DNA of 64,000 bases. Origin: Boletus sp. NGJ (Eukaryota > Basidiomycota > Agaricomycetes > Boletales > Boletaceae). Location: positions 372,001 to 436,000 of the forward strand of contig JAGTXK010000103.1 in the NCBI GenBank assembly GCA_019096195.1, given 5' to 3'. The position numbers and the translations under genes are program-made. A model generated the notes under the pieces. The model was not told where the DNA came from, did not search any database, and was given only the letters and a program-made list of their open reading frames with translations. This document shows positions 31,444-43,441 of the stretch, in pieces; position 1 is the stretch's first letter; every line of letters begins with the position of its first letter.

Positions 31444-33874
31444 ATGCCCCCACACGTCGATGTCGTTGTCGTCTTTCGGGCAGCTTTAAAACACACCCCG
31501 CTATCCAAGGAGCACGCACGAAAAATTGCAGCAAGAGCAGAACGACAATATACAGCGCTCGTGGATACACTTATGCGGGCAGGCCTGCATGCTGTCGGGC
31601 GCCGTGGGGAGAATCAAGACCAGCTGCTCGTCCTGGTCACCTGCCCACCTGATCTCCTCGTTCGATTAGTACATTGCGAGCGGTCAGTTGTACCTTGATT
31701 TGTGGGATAACCGGCTAACCTCACGTTTTTCAATCACGGATGCTTATTCCATCTTAGATATTCCGACTTCTTATACGGTCTTCCTATGTCGAAGCTCCCT
31801 TCCGCAGAAGCAGACCTCGATTCTGCCCCGCTCTCCTCCGCGGATCGCGTACGGCTCGTGCACTCCTATCTCACATCGACCCCACAGGATGGCGGTCTGG
31901 GAATCATGCCGGGTTGCAAAGAATGGGACCTCGTCCAATCTGTCATGGCGCTCCACAATCATGAATTCAACGAGCAGTGGATACGATTGTGGACACGGCA
32001 TAGGATAGCTTCGGTCGAACTCGAAAAAGTGCGAGATCAGGTGCGTTCCGGCGGCTCTTTCTCTCCCAGCGAAGTTGAGCTGACCGAGGAGTTAGTTTGG
32101 CGACTCTATCGCCCTCTATTTCTTCTTCCTGACTGCATATACACGCGCCTTGATTTTCCCCTCGGTACTCGGGGTCCTTTTTTATTTCTTTGGCACACCA
32201 TATTCTGTCATCTATTCAACACTCTTATTCATATGGTCCATTGTGTTTGTCGAATGGTGGCGTCTTCAAGAACGCATCCTTTCCGTTCGATGGTGTACAC
32301 GTGGATCTTTTCGAGTGGAGAAGCGAAGGGCAGATTACATTCCTGGTTTCCCTTGGTGGAGAAAAGAGGCCAGAAAGCTGGCAAGCATACCCGTCATATT
32401 ACTGTTTGCCATTGCCCTTTCCATTGTTTTGACAGGCGTGTTCATCCTGGAAGCATTTGTGACTCAGCTATACAAGGGTCCTGGCCATCGCATTGTAGTA
32501 AGTCCTCTCGGATGGCCCATGTTCCGACTTCTAATCCCAGATATTCTCCTAAAGGCTTTCAGTCCGACTCTTCTCTTCACAGCGCTGGTGCCACAACTGC
32601 TTGGAGTATACAAGGCTAGCGCGAAGCGGTATACGGACTGGGAGAATCACGCACACCAATCCAGTCACGCAAGTTCCTTCAGCATCAAAGTATTCACTCT
32701 ATCGGCTATCAACGCTTACCTTAATCTCGTGCTTTCTGCGTTCGTCTATGTCCCATTTGGAGAAAGGGTAATGTCCCTCGTCCAGTACCACCTTTTCTCT
32801 GCTCCACAAGGAGCAACGACCGCGATCCTTGAAAAGTTCAATATCGATACAAATTATACATTGAAGTTTGGCTTGGGGCCCAGGGGAGCAATAATGCAGG
32901 CGGTTGCAGGGAGGTTGCCCGCGCAAAACCTGTTCGAAGCGGACACTACTCGTGCGCGACTCAATCTAAATCCTTCGAGGTTACAAGAGCAGATGTTTGC
33001 GTTCTCGGTTACTACTCAAGTCATGGACAACATCCAGGATATTTTTTTGCCATTTGTAATGCGAGCCATCGGATCGTTCCGTGCTGGAAAAGGTTTCAGG
33101 AACGGGAGCGGGAAAGGAATTGGGAAGAAGAAACGGGTCGCTTTTGACGATGAACCAGCTGGACAAGCCCGCGACGACGTGCGGACACGAGAAGAGCGCG
33201 AGTTCCTAGAGATCGTGCGGAGCGAAGTATCCCTTCCCGACTATGATATTTTCGACGATTATAGCGAGATGGTGACACAATTTGGATACGTCGCGCTATG
33301 GTCGACGATATGGCCCCTGGCACCGCTCATGTCGCTCCTGAACAACTACATCGAAGCGCGCTCGGACGCGTTCAAGATCGCTGTGCATGTGAGACGACCG
33401 ATTCCAGTGCGCACCGACACCATTGGTCCATGGTTTGAGTTGCTCTCATTCTTGGTGTGGCTCTCTTCCATAACAAACTCAGCGTTGGTGTACATGTTCC
33501 GTACACCATTCAACGGATTGGCTGCAGAGCATGAGAGCTTTCCGGAAGACCATGTGTATGCGGCGACAAAGGATTTGCTCATCTCAGCGATGTTAGTCGC
33601 ACTTCTCGCCTCGCACGCGTACTTTGTGCTGCGTGCCGTCGTGAGACGGACGCTCGAGCATACGATATGGAGAGGCAGCCAAGAGATGAAGGAGTCGGAT
33701 CGGGTGGAGCGAGAACTCAAGGAGAAGTACCTCGCCCAGTGCCCCCCGACCCCGCTGCCGAGCCCACTCGACTCGCAACAATCGGTCGGCGAGCAAGACG
33801 GGGATGACTGGGCATCCTTTTGGGCGACCGACGAGGGACTGGAGGAAATTCGGAAACCATGCAAAGATGCATGA
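31444..33874 (+). CDS. IST2: Anoctamin/TMEM16-family protein, Ist2-like
   Basis: Fungal Ist2 is an ER membrane protein of the TMEM16 fold that tethers ER to plasma membrane; fungal relatives also act as lipid scramblases. N-terminal cytosolic domain MPPHVDVVVVFRAALKH, then HCER|YSDFLYGLP (intron with donor CG|GTCAGT). The anoctamin signature FGDSIALYFFFLTAYTRALI follows an intron after VRDQ. About ten hydrophobic segments come next, including GVLFYFFGTPYSVIYSTLLF, then FSPTLLFTALVPQLLGVY, VTQFGYVALWSTIWPLAPL and SLLNNYIEARSDAFK, the conserved region around the Ca/lipid groove. Basic insert GKGIGKKKRVAFDDE. The intron 32498-32554 is 57 nt and has no stop, so retention would add 19 residues in frame. 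No long basic C-terminal tail like that of yeast Ist2 is seen. Confidence 0.9.
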
Positions 33875-34209
33875 CGATCCTTGCTAATACGGGGTCAGTG
33901 AGTCGGAATCCTGCTGGATTTGAACGTAGGTTATATAGTCTGCTTGAGTAAACTCTTTTCTTGATCTCTTTGTCTTATCTTCTAGCCACCTAGCACAGTC
34001 AGTGTCCATGTCGAGCGCTGCATTTTGGCTTTGTCCTTCTTGTTTTCAATTATCCGTGCATATATACACAACATCTCCTGTATCCTACAAGACCAGCCTT
34101 TTTTTCCAGAACGCAGCAATAATGCTTTTGCAGACGTAGCAAAACATCTGAAATTCGCATTTCGATGGGTATCAATCCAAGTCGTTCAGTCGTCAGGTAC
34201 TTATTGTGT

Positions 34210-36794
34210 TCAAGCTCTACTCTTGCCATGATCCACAGTCGCGCACCTCTCCCAAGGCAAGACCTCGCCACGATCTGACACCCCTTGGATATAAAACCTT
34301 ACCTCACCCCGCTCGTCCCAGCCAGTGGGGAAACACACGTTCTCCACATAAAACCTGTTCGCACGCCCATCGAGACCCGTAGTGCCGACAAACACCGCGC
34401 TGGCGGGGTCCGCATGCTCAGAGCAGTCCAGCGACACAGCATAGATGTTGAAATAGACAAAGGTGGGGAAGCGGTAGGCAGGCGTGTCTTGCAGGACCCA
34501 CGCTGGGATGGTAGATTCCTCGTCGTCAACACGGACATCAATGGAGGTGAGTGTGGATGCGGTGTCCCACGAGAGGACGCCCTCGAGGGTGTTGGCTGCG
34601 TGCGGGGCGGGAGTGAACTTGGCCCCAGTGGTGGAAGGCGTGCCGACGGACTCAAATTCAGAGGGCGGTGTGGGGTATACGGCGAGCTGGCCCAGGGAGA
34701 GGGAGCATGTCACCTCGGAAGAAGAATCCCTGGGTTTGATACCGATGAGGAAACCTATCGCAACCGACGCAGTGTTCTGGGTCGTGGTGGAAGTGAAGCG
34801 GATGGTCTGCTGTGTCCATCCATGTAGCAGATCAGAAACAATGGCTTGACCGACGGTCAAGTCCCCGCTGCTGTTCTCTTCCTTCGACAGAGATTTGGCA
34901 TACATGTGCGATTCGAATTCGATGCCGTCGCCCACTGTGGTTTTGTACACGACGCGTGCTTCAAACTCTCGGGTGGTCACAGCGAGGGATTGGATGGGTA
35001 ACCAGATGGATTTGACGGTCTCTTCTGATTTGGTTCCCGCGTACGTGAGGGTCAATCTAAGCGAGTTTCCTCCATTATAGCCATCCGTCATGTCGAGGGT
35101 AGTTGACGCAGTGAGAGCAGCTGAATCCTCCTGCTGAGTGACACCTTGCCAGGAAGGAGTGGGCCATGGCCAGACAAGATTACCGATCGAGCTTTGCTTA
35201 TCGATGTCCGTCCACCCCACCTTTGTCTCCAGAACCTTCTTCCCCTCAACGAACCAGGAGTAACCGACGCCAGGAGAAAAGTAGGTATAGAATGCAAAGT
35301 TGGAGGGATCAGGGAGTGGCAGGTCTTGGAAGAATGCAGTCATGGGCTGAAAGGTGCCCTCCGGAGAATCCGGGACAGGAATAACCTCTCCAGGTTTGAG
35401 GGGACCAAACCACAGCTTCCGTTCGTTGTCCCACCACTCATTCCAGTTTTGTGCTGGATTTGTTGTTGCTGCCTCCCAAGTCCATCCCGGCCCGAAGAGG
35501 GCAGTGCCGATTCCCCGGGGGCTGGTGTAGGTAATAGCGCGGTAGCAGCAGAAACCACTATTACCGTATTGACCACGACCGGGCCAGACATCAACGCCTG
35601 CGTAGATGCTTTGAAGGGTCTTGGTTGCGGCGAAGCAAGGTGTATCGGCCGAAGCATTGGGACTCGGGGCTGGGCATTTAAGATTCGTGATATATTGTAT
35701 CATCGAATCTGAAGTTTGGGGCAACCACTAGCATATCACTCAGGACCTCGTGAACCATGCAGTCGCATAGGTGCTCACCCAATAGTTGGTGAAAAGTGTG
35801 TCAGACGCAAGGAAGAATGGTAGATTGAAAGCATTCAATCTATTTTGGTAGGATATTGAGCCATTGTATATCACACTGTCGTACCTAATTTACCATGTGA
35901 TTGTCACCACATTGTCAGGACACCTGCCAAGCTAACCACTTACCACATAACTTGCGCGTGAGGGCCAACTTTAGCTCGGAGTTCTGTTCTGAGTAACAAC
36001 ATCCATGCGGCCAGAGCACGAGCATGATGAGTATTGTACGGAAGAATAGACTCGAAGTTTAGCAGATATCCGTCGAAACCACGCTGGTGTGCTAACTCGG
36101 CAAGGAGGACTGCGTAACGTTTGGAAATGGGTATCTTGTTATCCGTGACTACGCAATTGGCGCGGCCGACAATAAGTTGAAGGCAATCCGGCTCAGCATC
36201 GAAGCCCTCGAATATCCTTTAGGAAGATTCGTCAGTGGAATGATGCACTCGATCGTGCTCACAATGTGCCCAGTATCCTCGTGCCTTGCTTATGCGCGGC
36301 GTTAACCCATCCTGACGGAGGGACGGTAAACCGGTGGTGCGAGAAACTGCATACTCGGTCGTTAGTCACCTCCGCGATGGAGACCAACGTACTAAACAAA
36401 TACGTCGCAGAGCGACCAAAAATTGAAGGTATAGCACAACCCCGAAGGAGACTCGGTATATCCACCCTATCCAGAAATGATGTTAAGTTACTGTTGTCCC
36501 GGGTCCTCCGATCGGACAGGACAGTAGTATATGTTATCCACTGACTCTATAATCGTGGCAAACCTGAGCGACAGATCAGAGGAAATCGCACAACTGGGGC
36601 TAGAATTTCTGTCCTACCAGTAACTTTCCCCTACTGTCTGACTGATCATCGATGTAGGGACGAGGCTGATAAGGCAATACTCCGGACAACTTATCGTGAG
36701 GCTTAGAGAACCATGTATCAAGCTCAGCGAGAGACTTGAAGTGGGGTGCTTCATCTCTAACGAGATCTGAATGACCCTCTCCACGCAATGGCAT
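34210..36794 (-). CDS. Endo-beta-N-acetylglucosaminidase, GH85 (ENGase)
   Basis: Cleaves the chitobiose core of N-glycans; without a signal peptide it is the cytosolic type that processes free oligosaccharides and misfolded glycoproteins. Starts MPLRGEGHSDLVRDEAPHF, KSLAELDTWFSKPHDKL, CHDYR|GGYTESPSGLCYTFNFWS, LCDVFVYFSHHRFTVPPSGW and INAAH-type VNAAHKQGTRILGTLIFEG. The catalytic Asn/Glu pair sits in RGFDGYLLNFESIL (codons near 36051-36059). Then YDSVIYNGSISYQNRLNAF, NYW|WLPQTSDSM, IYAGVDVWPGRGQYGNSGF and a C-terminal beta-rich domain to the stop at 34210. About seven exons; junctions restore family motifs. Divergent from RNA14 with only 160 bp between start codons. Confidence 0.9.
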
Positions 36795-36954
36795 GTTGGA
36801 TAGTTGTACTAAGATGTGGCTGTGATAAATCGGTCGGGGTTGAACGTCTGAACGTTGAGGGAGCGTGGGAAACGGTAACCCCTCAGGTTGCAAGACTTCG
36901 GGAAACCTACGACCTTCCCTTTGAAACGTTTTTCGACGGTTCCACTTGACGGAA
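36795..36954. promoter_or_regulatory. 160-bp divergent promoter, ENGase / RNA14
   Basis: The two start codons face away from each other with 160 bp between. Promoter elements were not resolved. The compactness suggests shared control, which is inference. Confidence 0.5.
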
Positions 36955-39900
36955 ATGTCTGACCAGCAAGACATAAAAAACGATAACGGAACCCCTACGG
37001 AAATCGCCTCTCAAGATGTCTACAACTCAAACGGTGACAAGACCCAGCCTGCCGAGGAAATTTTGAATGCTCTCAACGCGCTCAACCCAAAGACCGTCTC
37101 CAATGCCACCCAAAACGGCCATGGGCTTGACCTTGTTCAGCAAGAGGTGTCGCAGGACTCCCAGCAAGACCCACCTTCTGAGTGGCATGCGCTCCGCGAG
37201 AAATTGCGTGAACATCCGCAAGACCCGGAAGGCTGGAACAAGCTTGTCGACATCGCCGAAAATGCTGGTGACCTTGACCAGATTAAACAGACCTATGAAG
37301 CCTTGCTTGAAACGTACCCGAACACGGTATGATGTCTTTCCACCATCTTCAAGCAGTGTGGTTTGACGAAAGTCCGAATCAAGTCCTCGGCCCAAATCGC
37401 GTATCTCAATCACTTTTTGAGCCCCGGTCTATTCCAGTACGCCGAAGAATTGTTCAAGAGATTCTTAAGAACTTCACCACTAGTTGATCTCTGGAAGTTT
37501 TATCTCACCTATGTCAGGTCAGTCACGAGCGCAGCTCACGTCCGACATGAACAGCACATTGAACGATTCTTTTCAGACGAGTGAATACATCTCCAACCAG
37601 TCGGGAAGCAGTCAGTAGGGCATACGAATTCGCACTTAATCGTATCGGTCAAGACAAGGATAGCGGTGAGATATGGAGCGATTACATCCAATTTCTCAGA
37701 GCCGGAGAGGTACGTCTGACATTACTCTAATTAAGTCAAACTTAGACCGGATCCTAGACAACGACTACTTGGGAGGAGCAGCAAAAGATGGATGCGCTTC
37801 GTAAGGTCTATCACCGAGCTGTGCAGATTCCGCTTGAAAATGTTGAAAAGCTCTGGTCTGAGCTTGAGACGTTCGAAAACTCGTTGAATAAAATCACGGT
37901 ATGACGCGTTCTTGAGTTGTTCGAACTCCACTCACAACTCACCAGGCTAAAAAATTTATGACTGATCTGTCTCCATCATACATGCAAGCCCGAACTGTGC
38001 TCCGTCAACTGCAGAGGCACCTTGGACCTTTGTTTCCGCCCCCTCCAGCATCGTCGACATCGCGACCACCCATATACTTGCCCCCGGTTCCAACATTTAA
38101 TGCAGCCGAGAGAGCTCTTGTAGGTTCTTGGAAAACCTATTTGAAATGGGAGGATAGCAATCCGCTCGAGTTCGAGGAGAAAGACAAAGCTACGCTGGTC
38201 TCCCGCATCCAAGGAGTTTATCGTAAGGCAGTCATCCGCATGCGATACTACAGCGAGATATGGTAATGTCTTGCTTTGAACATCATTTTCGTGTCGCTCA
38301 TGCGATGAATTACAGGTACATGGCATTTGTGTGGACCACCAGTATCGGTAAGCAGGAGGAAGCGCTTGAACATCCTCAAAGCTGGTATGGAAGCCAACCC
38401 TACGAGTTTTCTTCTGCATTTTGCGTACGCCGAAGCGCAAGAAGGCCGCAAGGAGTACGGCGAAGTGACTGCGACGTTCGACAAGCTTCTTGACACTCTA
38501 CGTGTTGAACTCGAAGAGCTTGAGAGTCGAGTGAATTCAGCCAATTCGTCGTTCTCGTCTGATGCATCTGGTCGTACTGCGCCTGTGGGAGTTCCGAATG
38601 TTTCTGGTACTTCGCTGATGGGGTTCACGGAGGCGGGAATGGCGTCAACCAATTCGTCTTTCGCCACGCAGGTTTCCGACGAGAAACCACCTAAATCAAA
38701 AGAGCTGCAAGAGCGTCGGACAGAGTATGGACTTGTTTGGATCATGTATATTCGATACGCTCGTCGTGCGCATGACCTCAAGACATTCCGGGCAGTATTT
38801 GCCAAAGCTCGCAAGGATCGCTGGACACCCTGGGAAGTCTACGAAGCAGCAGGTATGTGTGTGTGTGAGGGTGTAATGAACTGCAAAGTTGATGAACATC
38901 AACAGCCCTGATGGAGTATCACTGCAATAAAGACGGCGGGATGGGAGTTGCGTCTCGTATCTTTGAGAAAGGTCTGGAAAGTTTTGGTGACGAGATTGAA
39001 TTCGTGTTGAGATATCTTGGCTTCTTGATATCCGTCAATGACGATAACAGTAAGTGGTTCTCAACTCATAGTTCACGATGACTTTGACCATGGTTACGCC
39101 CTAGATGCCCGAGCGCTGTTTGAACGAGTTATCCCAACGTTTTCCGTTGAGCGCGCTCGGCCGCTTTGGGAAAGGTGGGCACGTTATGAATATCAATTTG
39201 GCGATCTCGAAGCTGCACAGAAGCTTGAGAAGCGTATCGCTGAAGTTTATCCAACGGGTGTGTTCCGTTCTGTCGTTATACAGACGGAGCTAACGAACAT
39301 TGCCATAGATCCCCCAATCAAGCGCTTTGCACAGCGACACACATATCTCGGCACAGATGCTATTGCAGCGAGGGACCTTGGATTTGCTATGGCAGGTCGT
39401 CAGCCAACCGGAGCCTCGTCTTCCACTTCGTCTATTGAGAAACGTACAGATTCCTTGCTGTCAATTACGTCCGCCGCACATATGCCGCCAACCCAGCCAC
39501 CTCCGAAGAGGCAGCCCTCGCCTGAGCTGAAGCGTCGGGAAGAATCCGTCAAGCCAGAATTTGCCCCACCCGCAAAACGTGCAAGGCCGATGTCCCCACC
39601 TCGCGACAGAGACCGCGACAGGTTCTCTGATGGACCAAGGAGACGCTTTGGTAGCCCGGCAGCGTGGGAGAAAGATCGAGATAGGGAGCCTCATCCTATG
39701 AAAAGAGACAGAGAACCCGATGACAAATCAACTACGTTACCTGCTGTGCTATCGTGGTTTGTCGGACAATTGCCAAATCCAGCATCCTTTGATGGTCAGT
39801 GCTGTCCCCTTGACTGTCGTTCGGCTATTACAAAAGGAAATTGACTCGTGTCGGGTGTTTTTCTCGTTTTGTTTTCGTAGGACCCATATTCAGGACAGAC

Positions 39901-40105
39901 GATCTTATGATGCTGTTCCGAAATGCTGTCATTCCGAGCGCTACGCGGCGACCAAGCCCACCGCCTCCGCCGCCTCCGCCACGTATGTAGCAGCTTGTTC
40001 TTTTCATTTGACATGCTGTGACACTGACTCGGTTTCATAGGTGGGCGTCCACCCCCAGATTACGGGCCATACCAAGGACCCGGAGGAGGTCGTCGTCGGT
40101 ACTAG
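36955..40105 (+). CDS. RNA14: mRNA 3'-end processing protein Rna14 (CstF-77 homologue)
   Basis: Scaffold of cleavage factor IA; its HAT repeats bind Rna15 and Pcf11. Acidic/Asn-rich N-terminus ([20 protein letters not shown]), then HAT repeats: [94 protein letters not shown], then [53 protein letters not shown] and [20 protein letters not shown]. The C-terminal Suf region and tail ([25 protein letters not shown]) end in the conserved monkeytail-like segment and GRRRY. About 10 exons, and all the introns I checked keep frame. Intact. Confidence 0.93.
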
Positions 40106-40862
40106 CCCGCTTAATTCTCGTGTCTTTTCCTTCGCATTCCCCGTTCATCACTTATTATCTGCTACTTTTTCGCATTCAGTGAGGCTCGTTTCGAATTGCT
40201 CAATTAATGCCACCGGAGTCCCGGAGATTGGCAGTTACCCGTCCGAGTTCACGAGCGACTACCAGTACCATAAATAGGATATGAACGTGCAAGCCAAGTT
40301 CTTGGTTGATGCTGTGGGTAGTGCGAGACCGCCAAAGCTAGCTTGATCATCAGTGGCTAGTACAGCAAGCTGGCTTCGGGCGCAGCGAGTTAGGAGATGC
40401 CTGAACAATCATCAGTCCGACATCAGGAGAAAGCTTTTCGGCGAAAGCATGCGCAACATTGGCAGATTGAATCGAGCTCAGCAGAGCAGGAAGGAGAAAA
40501 AATAGACCTAGATCTATGGGTGTCGTACAACGCAGTGGCTGCTCGAGTATGGGGTATTCCATATCAAACAGACTTGCAAGGTCTCAGATATCTAACACGG
40601 GACAATTAGACGGGAAGCGAAGAGACATACGTTCTACAAACATGTAACATAATAAACATTGTAAGGAGGCGAGAGCAAGGTAACATGATGAAGACGCGAG
40701 ACTTGGGAAGGCTTCAAAACTCAACAAAGTTGCTGTGACATCGTAGCTGTCTTGATGGCGGAGCTAGATGTTCTATGCGAGTGGGACAGCAAGTGACACC
40801 GGACAACATCAAAGTAGAACCTGCGTCCCCTCCCCTCCACCCATGTAATTGGGATGGTCCGA
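40106..40862. other. Intergenic 3' region
   Basis: Lies between the convergent 3' ends of RNA14 and the zinc-finger-like gene. Open frames on both strands near 40350-40610 show no motif. Nothing else is supported. Confidence 0.4.
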
Positions 40863-41339
40863 TCAGGCACGGCGATATTGGTTATGGTTTTGGTACTGGG
40901 TTTGGTGGTAACCGCCTGCGCCATGAGCGGCTGGGAGGTGCGGCTGGGGCTGTTGATACTGATTGTTTTGCTGCACAGAGTATGGTGTAAACATCTCTGT
41001 AAGTAGCGCTGCGGCGCCACAAACAAAGGAGTGGCGAGACAACTCTGCCTGGGATGTGAAAGGGTGTCCGCATCGAGGGCACCTTGAATTGCCGTAGGCG
41101 TGTCCAAATGGAGGGAGAGTGCCGATGATAGTGCCATGCTCGTAGTACCCCATGAACCCTTTGGAAGTAACGGACGGTTGGCAAGACTGGTACTGGTCCT
41201 GCTGGGCTCTTCCCCGATGCTGGGAGGCGTCAATTGGAGTGATTGGCGTAGGAACTCCGATATTGTGATGTCCAGAAGGTATACGATGACGGGCAGGATC
41301 AGAACTCCCGGTTGTCCGTCTGTTGAAGTAAGATGGCAT
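40863..41339 (-). CDS. Hypothetical protein with one CX2C...HX4C zinc-finger-like motif
   Basis: About 158 residues from the ATG at 41339 (MPSYFNRRTTGSSDPARH). The only recognisable element is SRCPRCGHPFTSQAELSRH followed by SFVCG. This has two Cys, then His and Cys at spacing close to a C2HC/C2H2 finger. The C-terminus is rich in Gln, His, Tyr and Asn (QQNNQYQQPQPHLPAAHGAG) and probably disordered. One open exon; an additional upstream exon is possible because the frame stays open to 41456. It may be a nucleic-acid-binding or adaptor protein; function unknown. Confidence 0.55.
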   Translation of the reverse strand: MPSYFNRRTTGSSDPARHRIPSGHHNIGVPTPITPIDASQHRGRAQQDQYQSCQPSVTSKGFMGYYEHGTIIGTLPPFGHAYGNSRCPRCGHPFTSQAELSRHSFVCGAAALLTEMFTPYSVQQNNQYQQPQPHLPAAHGAGGYHQTQYQNHNQYRRA

Positions 41340-42186
41340 TTTGTTAGAGAGAATCCAGAAAGTAATCGCTGCTCCGTAGAGGACACGAACCTCAAGTGGT
41401 ATATATATGTTTTTGGAGGGACAATACGACCCATCTGTGGATATGGACCGGACCAATGGGTCACAGTTCCAGTAGGTACGAAGTCAGCAAACCAAATTTT
41501 GCGGCGATCACGACAAAATCTCACCTGCATTGCGAAAGTGGCTACCTCTACTTGTGACCCCGTGTTCGACGGGAAACCGATGGTTACTTTACTGGATTAC
41601 CAAAAAAAAATGCTATTCTGGTGGTGACACTGGACTTCTGTCGCACTAACCGTTTAAGACCCAAACATAGTCAGCGCTGATATATTACTGTAATATATTA
41701 ATCGAGCATCGATCAGACACTTGATCCCCTTGTTTATACACTTGAGTCATAATGAGCTGTACTACGCCCTTGTTTAAATTCAATGAAGGTTAGTATAAAA
41801 CCAAGTGATCGGATTTCAAAGTGTTTCGCCACATGCCACGGAATATCTGAAAGTCAAACGTCAAACGCCTGCCTACTCGCCGCTGACATTGGAGATGGTT
41901 CTACCCAAGCATGGTTAGTAGTCGACCCATTCTCCGGGCCTCATTCAGACGCAGCCTGCTGTTTCCGAGAACCGTTCAGTTGATGAGGCTGTCATGCTGT
42001 CAGACATCTGAACTGAGCTAAAATTAGATCATGGTGAAAAAAACCAAGTAGTTCCGAAATCTAACATAACTGATTCAGAATTTCAGATTGGTGCTAACGA
42101 CGAGTCTTAGCCATCATCAATTGGTGCATGGGAGGGCCGCTGATCAGAAACTGATTCAGGAGCACAGCGTTCATGGAAGGTGCCGG
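41340..42186. other. Intergenic, no gene seen
   Basis: No coding frame with family motifs. AT-rich stretch near 41680-41720. Upstream region of the zinc-finger-like gene. Confidence 0.4.
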
Positions 42187-42454
42187 TAACACAACGCAAA
42201 AATCAATATTTAGGACGGGTCTGAATGTTGTATGAAATGGGAAAATTGCAGTTAAAATTTAGTCTTGACATTTTGTGGCACTTAAACTTGAAGTTTAGAC
42301 ATAGATTAGGCAAAAGCTTGAAGTTTAGATATAGATTAGGCAAAATGTTCAAGTTTAAGTGCTGTGAAAATGTCAGGCTTGAATTTTAACTGCAATCTTC
42401 ACATTTCATACAACATTCAGACCTATCATAAATATTGGTTTTTGTGTTGTGTAA
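42187..42454. mobile_element. MITE with ~105-bp terminal inverted repeats and TAA target duplication
   Basis: The element 42190-42451 (262 bp) begins CACAACGCAAAAATCAATAT and ends with its imperfect inverse (ATATTGGTTTTTGTGTTGTG). The inverted repeats extend ~105 bp (for example TGAATGTTGTATGAAATG versus CATTTCATACAACATTCA). The centre holds two ~30-bp direct copies (GTTTAGACATAGATTAGG and GTTTAGATATAGATTAGG). TAA is present on both sides (42187-42189, 42452-42454), matching the TWA target of PIF/Harbinger elements. No coding capacity; non-autonomous. Confidence 0.85.
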
Positions 42455-43441
42455 GTCACAGCGCATTGCGACTGTGAGACTGACTAATAATTACCAGAAC
42501 CGGTACCGAAAGTAAGTACTGAACGTTATATTCAAAGCTACCAAAGCGCGGTCACAAAGAGGAAGATTTCCTGGCCCGAGTCCTGCCGAACGACGATGGT
42601 GATTCAGCCTACATTGACTAACGCTCAGGGAGGTCTCCTAGCTTGACAGTACCCAGCAAGCAATCAGGCCAAGCTTGTCTGCTAGACCTCAGACTCGCAG
42701 TAAACTCGAAGAACAGCCCGCCTAATTTCCTCGTAGGCAGCACAAACTTCACTACAGCATCCTGCCGTCTATTGTCGCATTCTAATTAGTTTTTCCAGGG
42801 TGCCTATTCTCCCCTCTCGATATCGCAGATGTCGAAATGGACATAGTCTTTAATCAATGTGAATACGACTCAAGTTGAGCTGTGGGAAACTCGTAGTTCA
42901 GTCCACGGTGTACCCTGTTCACACGCTGAAAAAAAGTCAAGATTCTGCAACTCCCGGAAACCTTGTATTTTGGTCACGCACTTTACTGACATTAGATAAG
43001 AAGATACATTGGCAATCGTGATTTAGGTCCTCACCGCTGCCAAGTCAACCCATAGGCTCGACTTATCGTTGTTCCGTGTCAGGTTCTCGGAATATGGCTT
43101 GCACCCCTGCCAAAGCGTATGTCACCAGACCCCAGACCCAGCTCCCTGGCTAGTCGGCGAGAAGCAACCCGTGTACTGATATACCTCACGGGGACATCAA
43201 GTGGCCCCGCGGTCCTCAAGTTGCGGAAGTTATGTATTGGCTTTCGTCTTCCACGGATGATTCGTCGCTGCTCGTCAGCAGACCTTGCATCCCGCATCCA
43301 CCCCGCCCCATGTGACCAGAACGGCAAACCCGTGTCCATCGAGCGTACTCTCGTATTTATTGTCCTAAGTCATGAAATCGGATTCCTCGCTATTCCATCA
43401 CGTCCACACCAGCAACTACCCGAGTAGCGCCTGACGAGCAG
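42455..43441. other. Intergenic, no gene seen
   Basis: A GC-richer stretch at 43079-43430 has open frames on both strands but no motif. Probably the upstream region of the sugar transporter. Confidence 0.4.
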
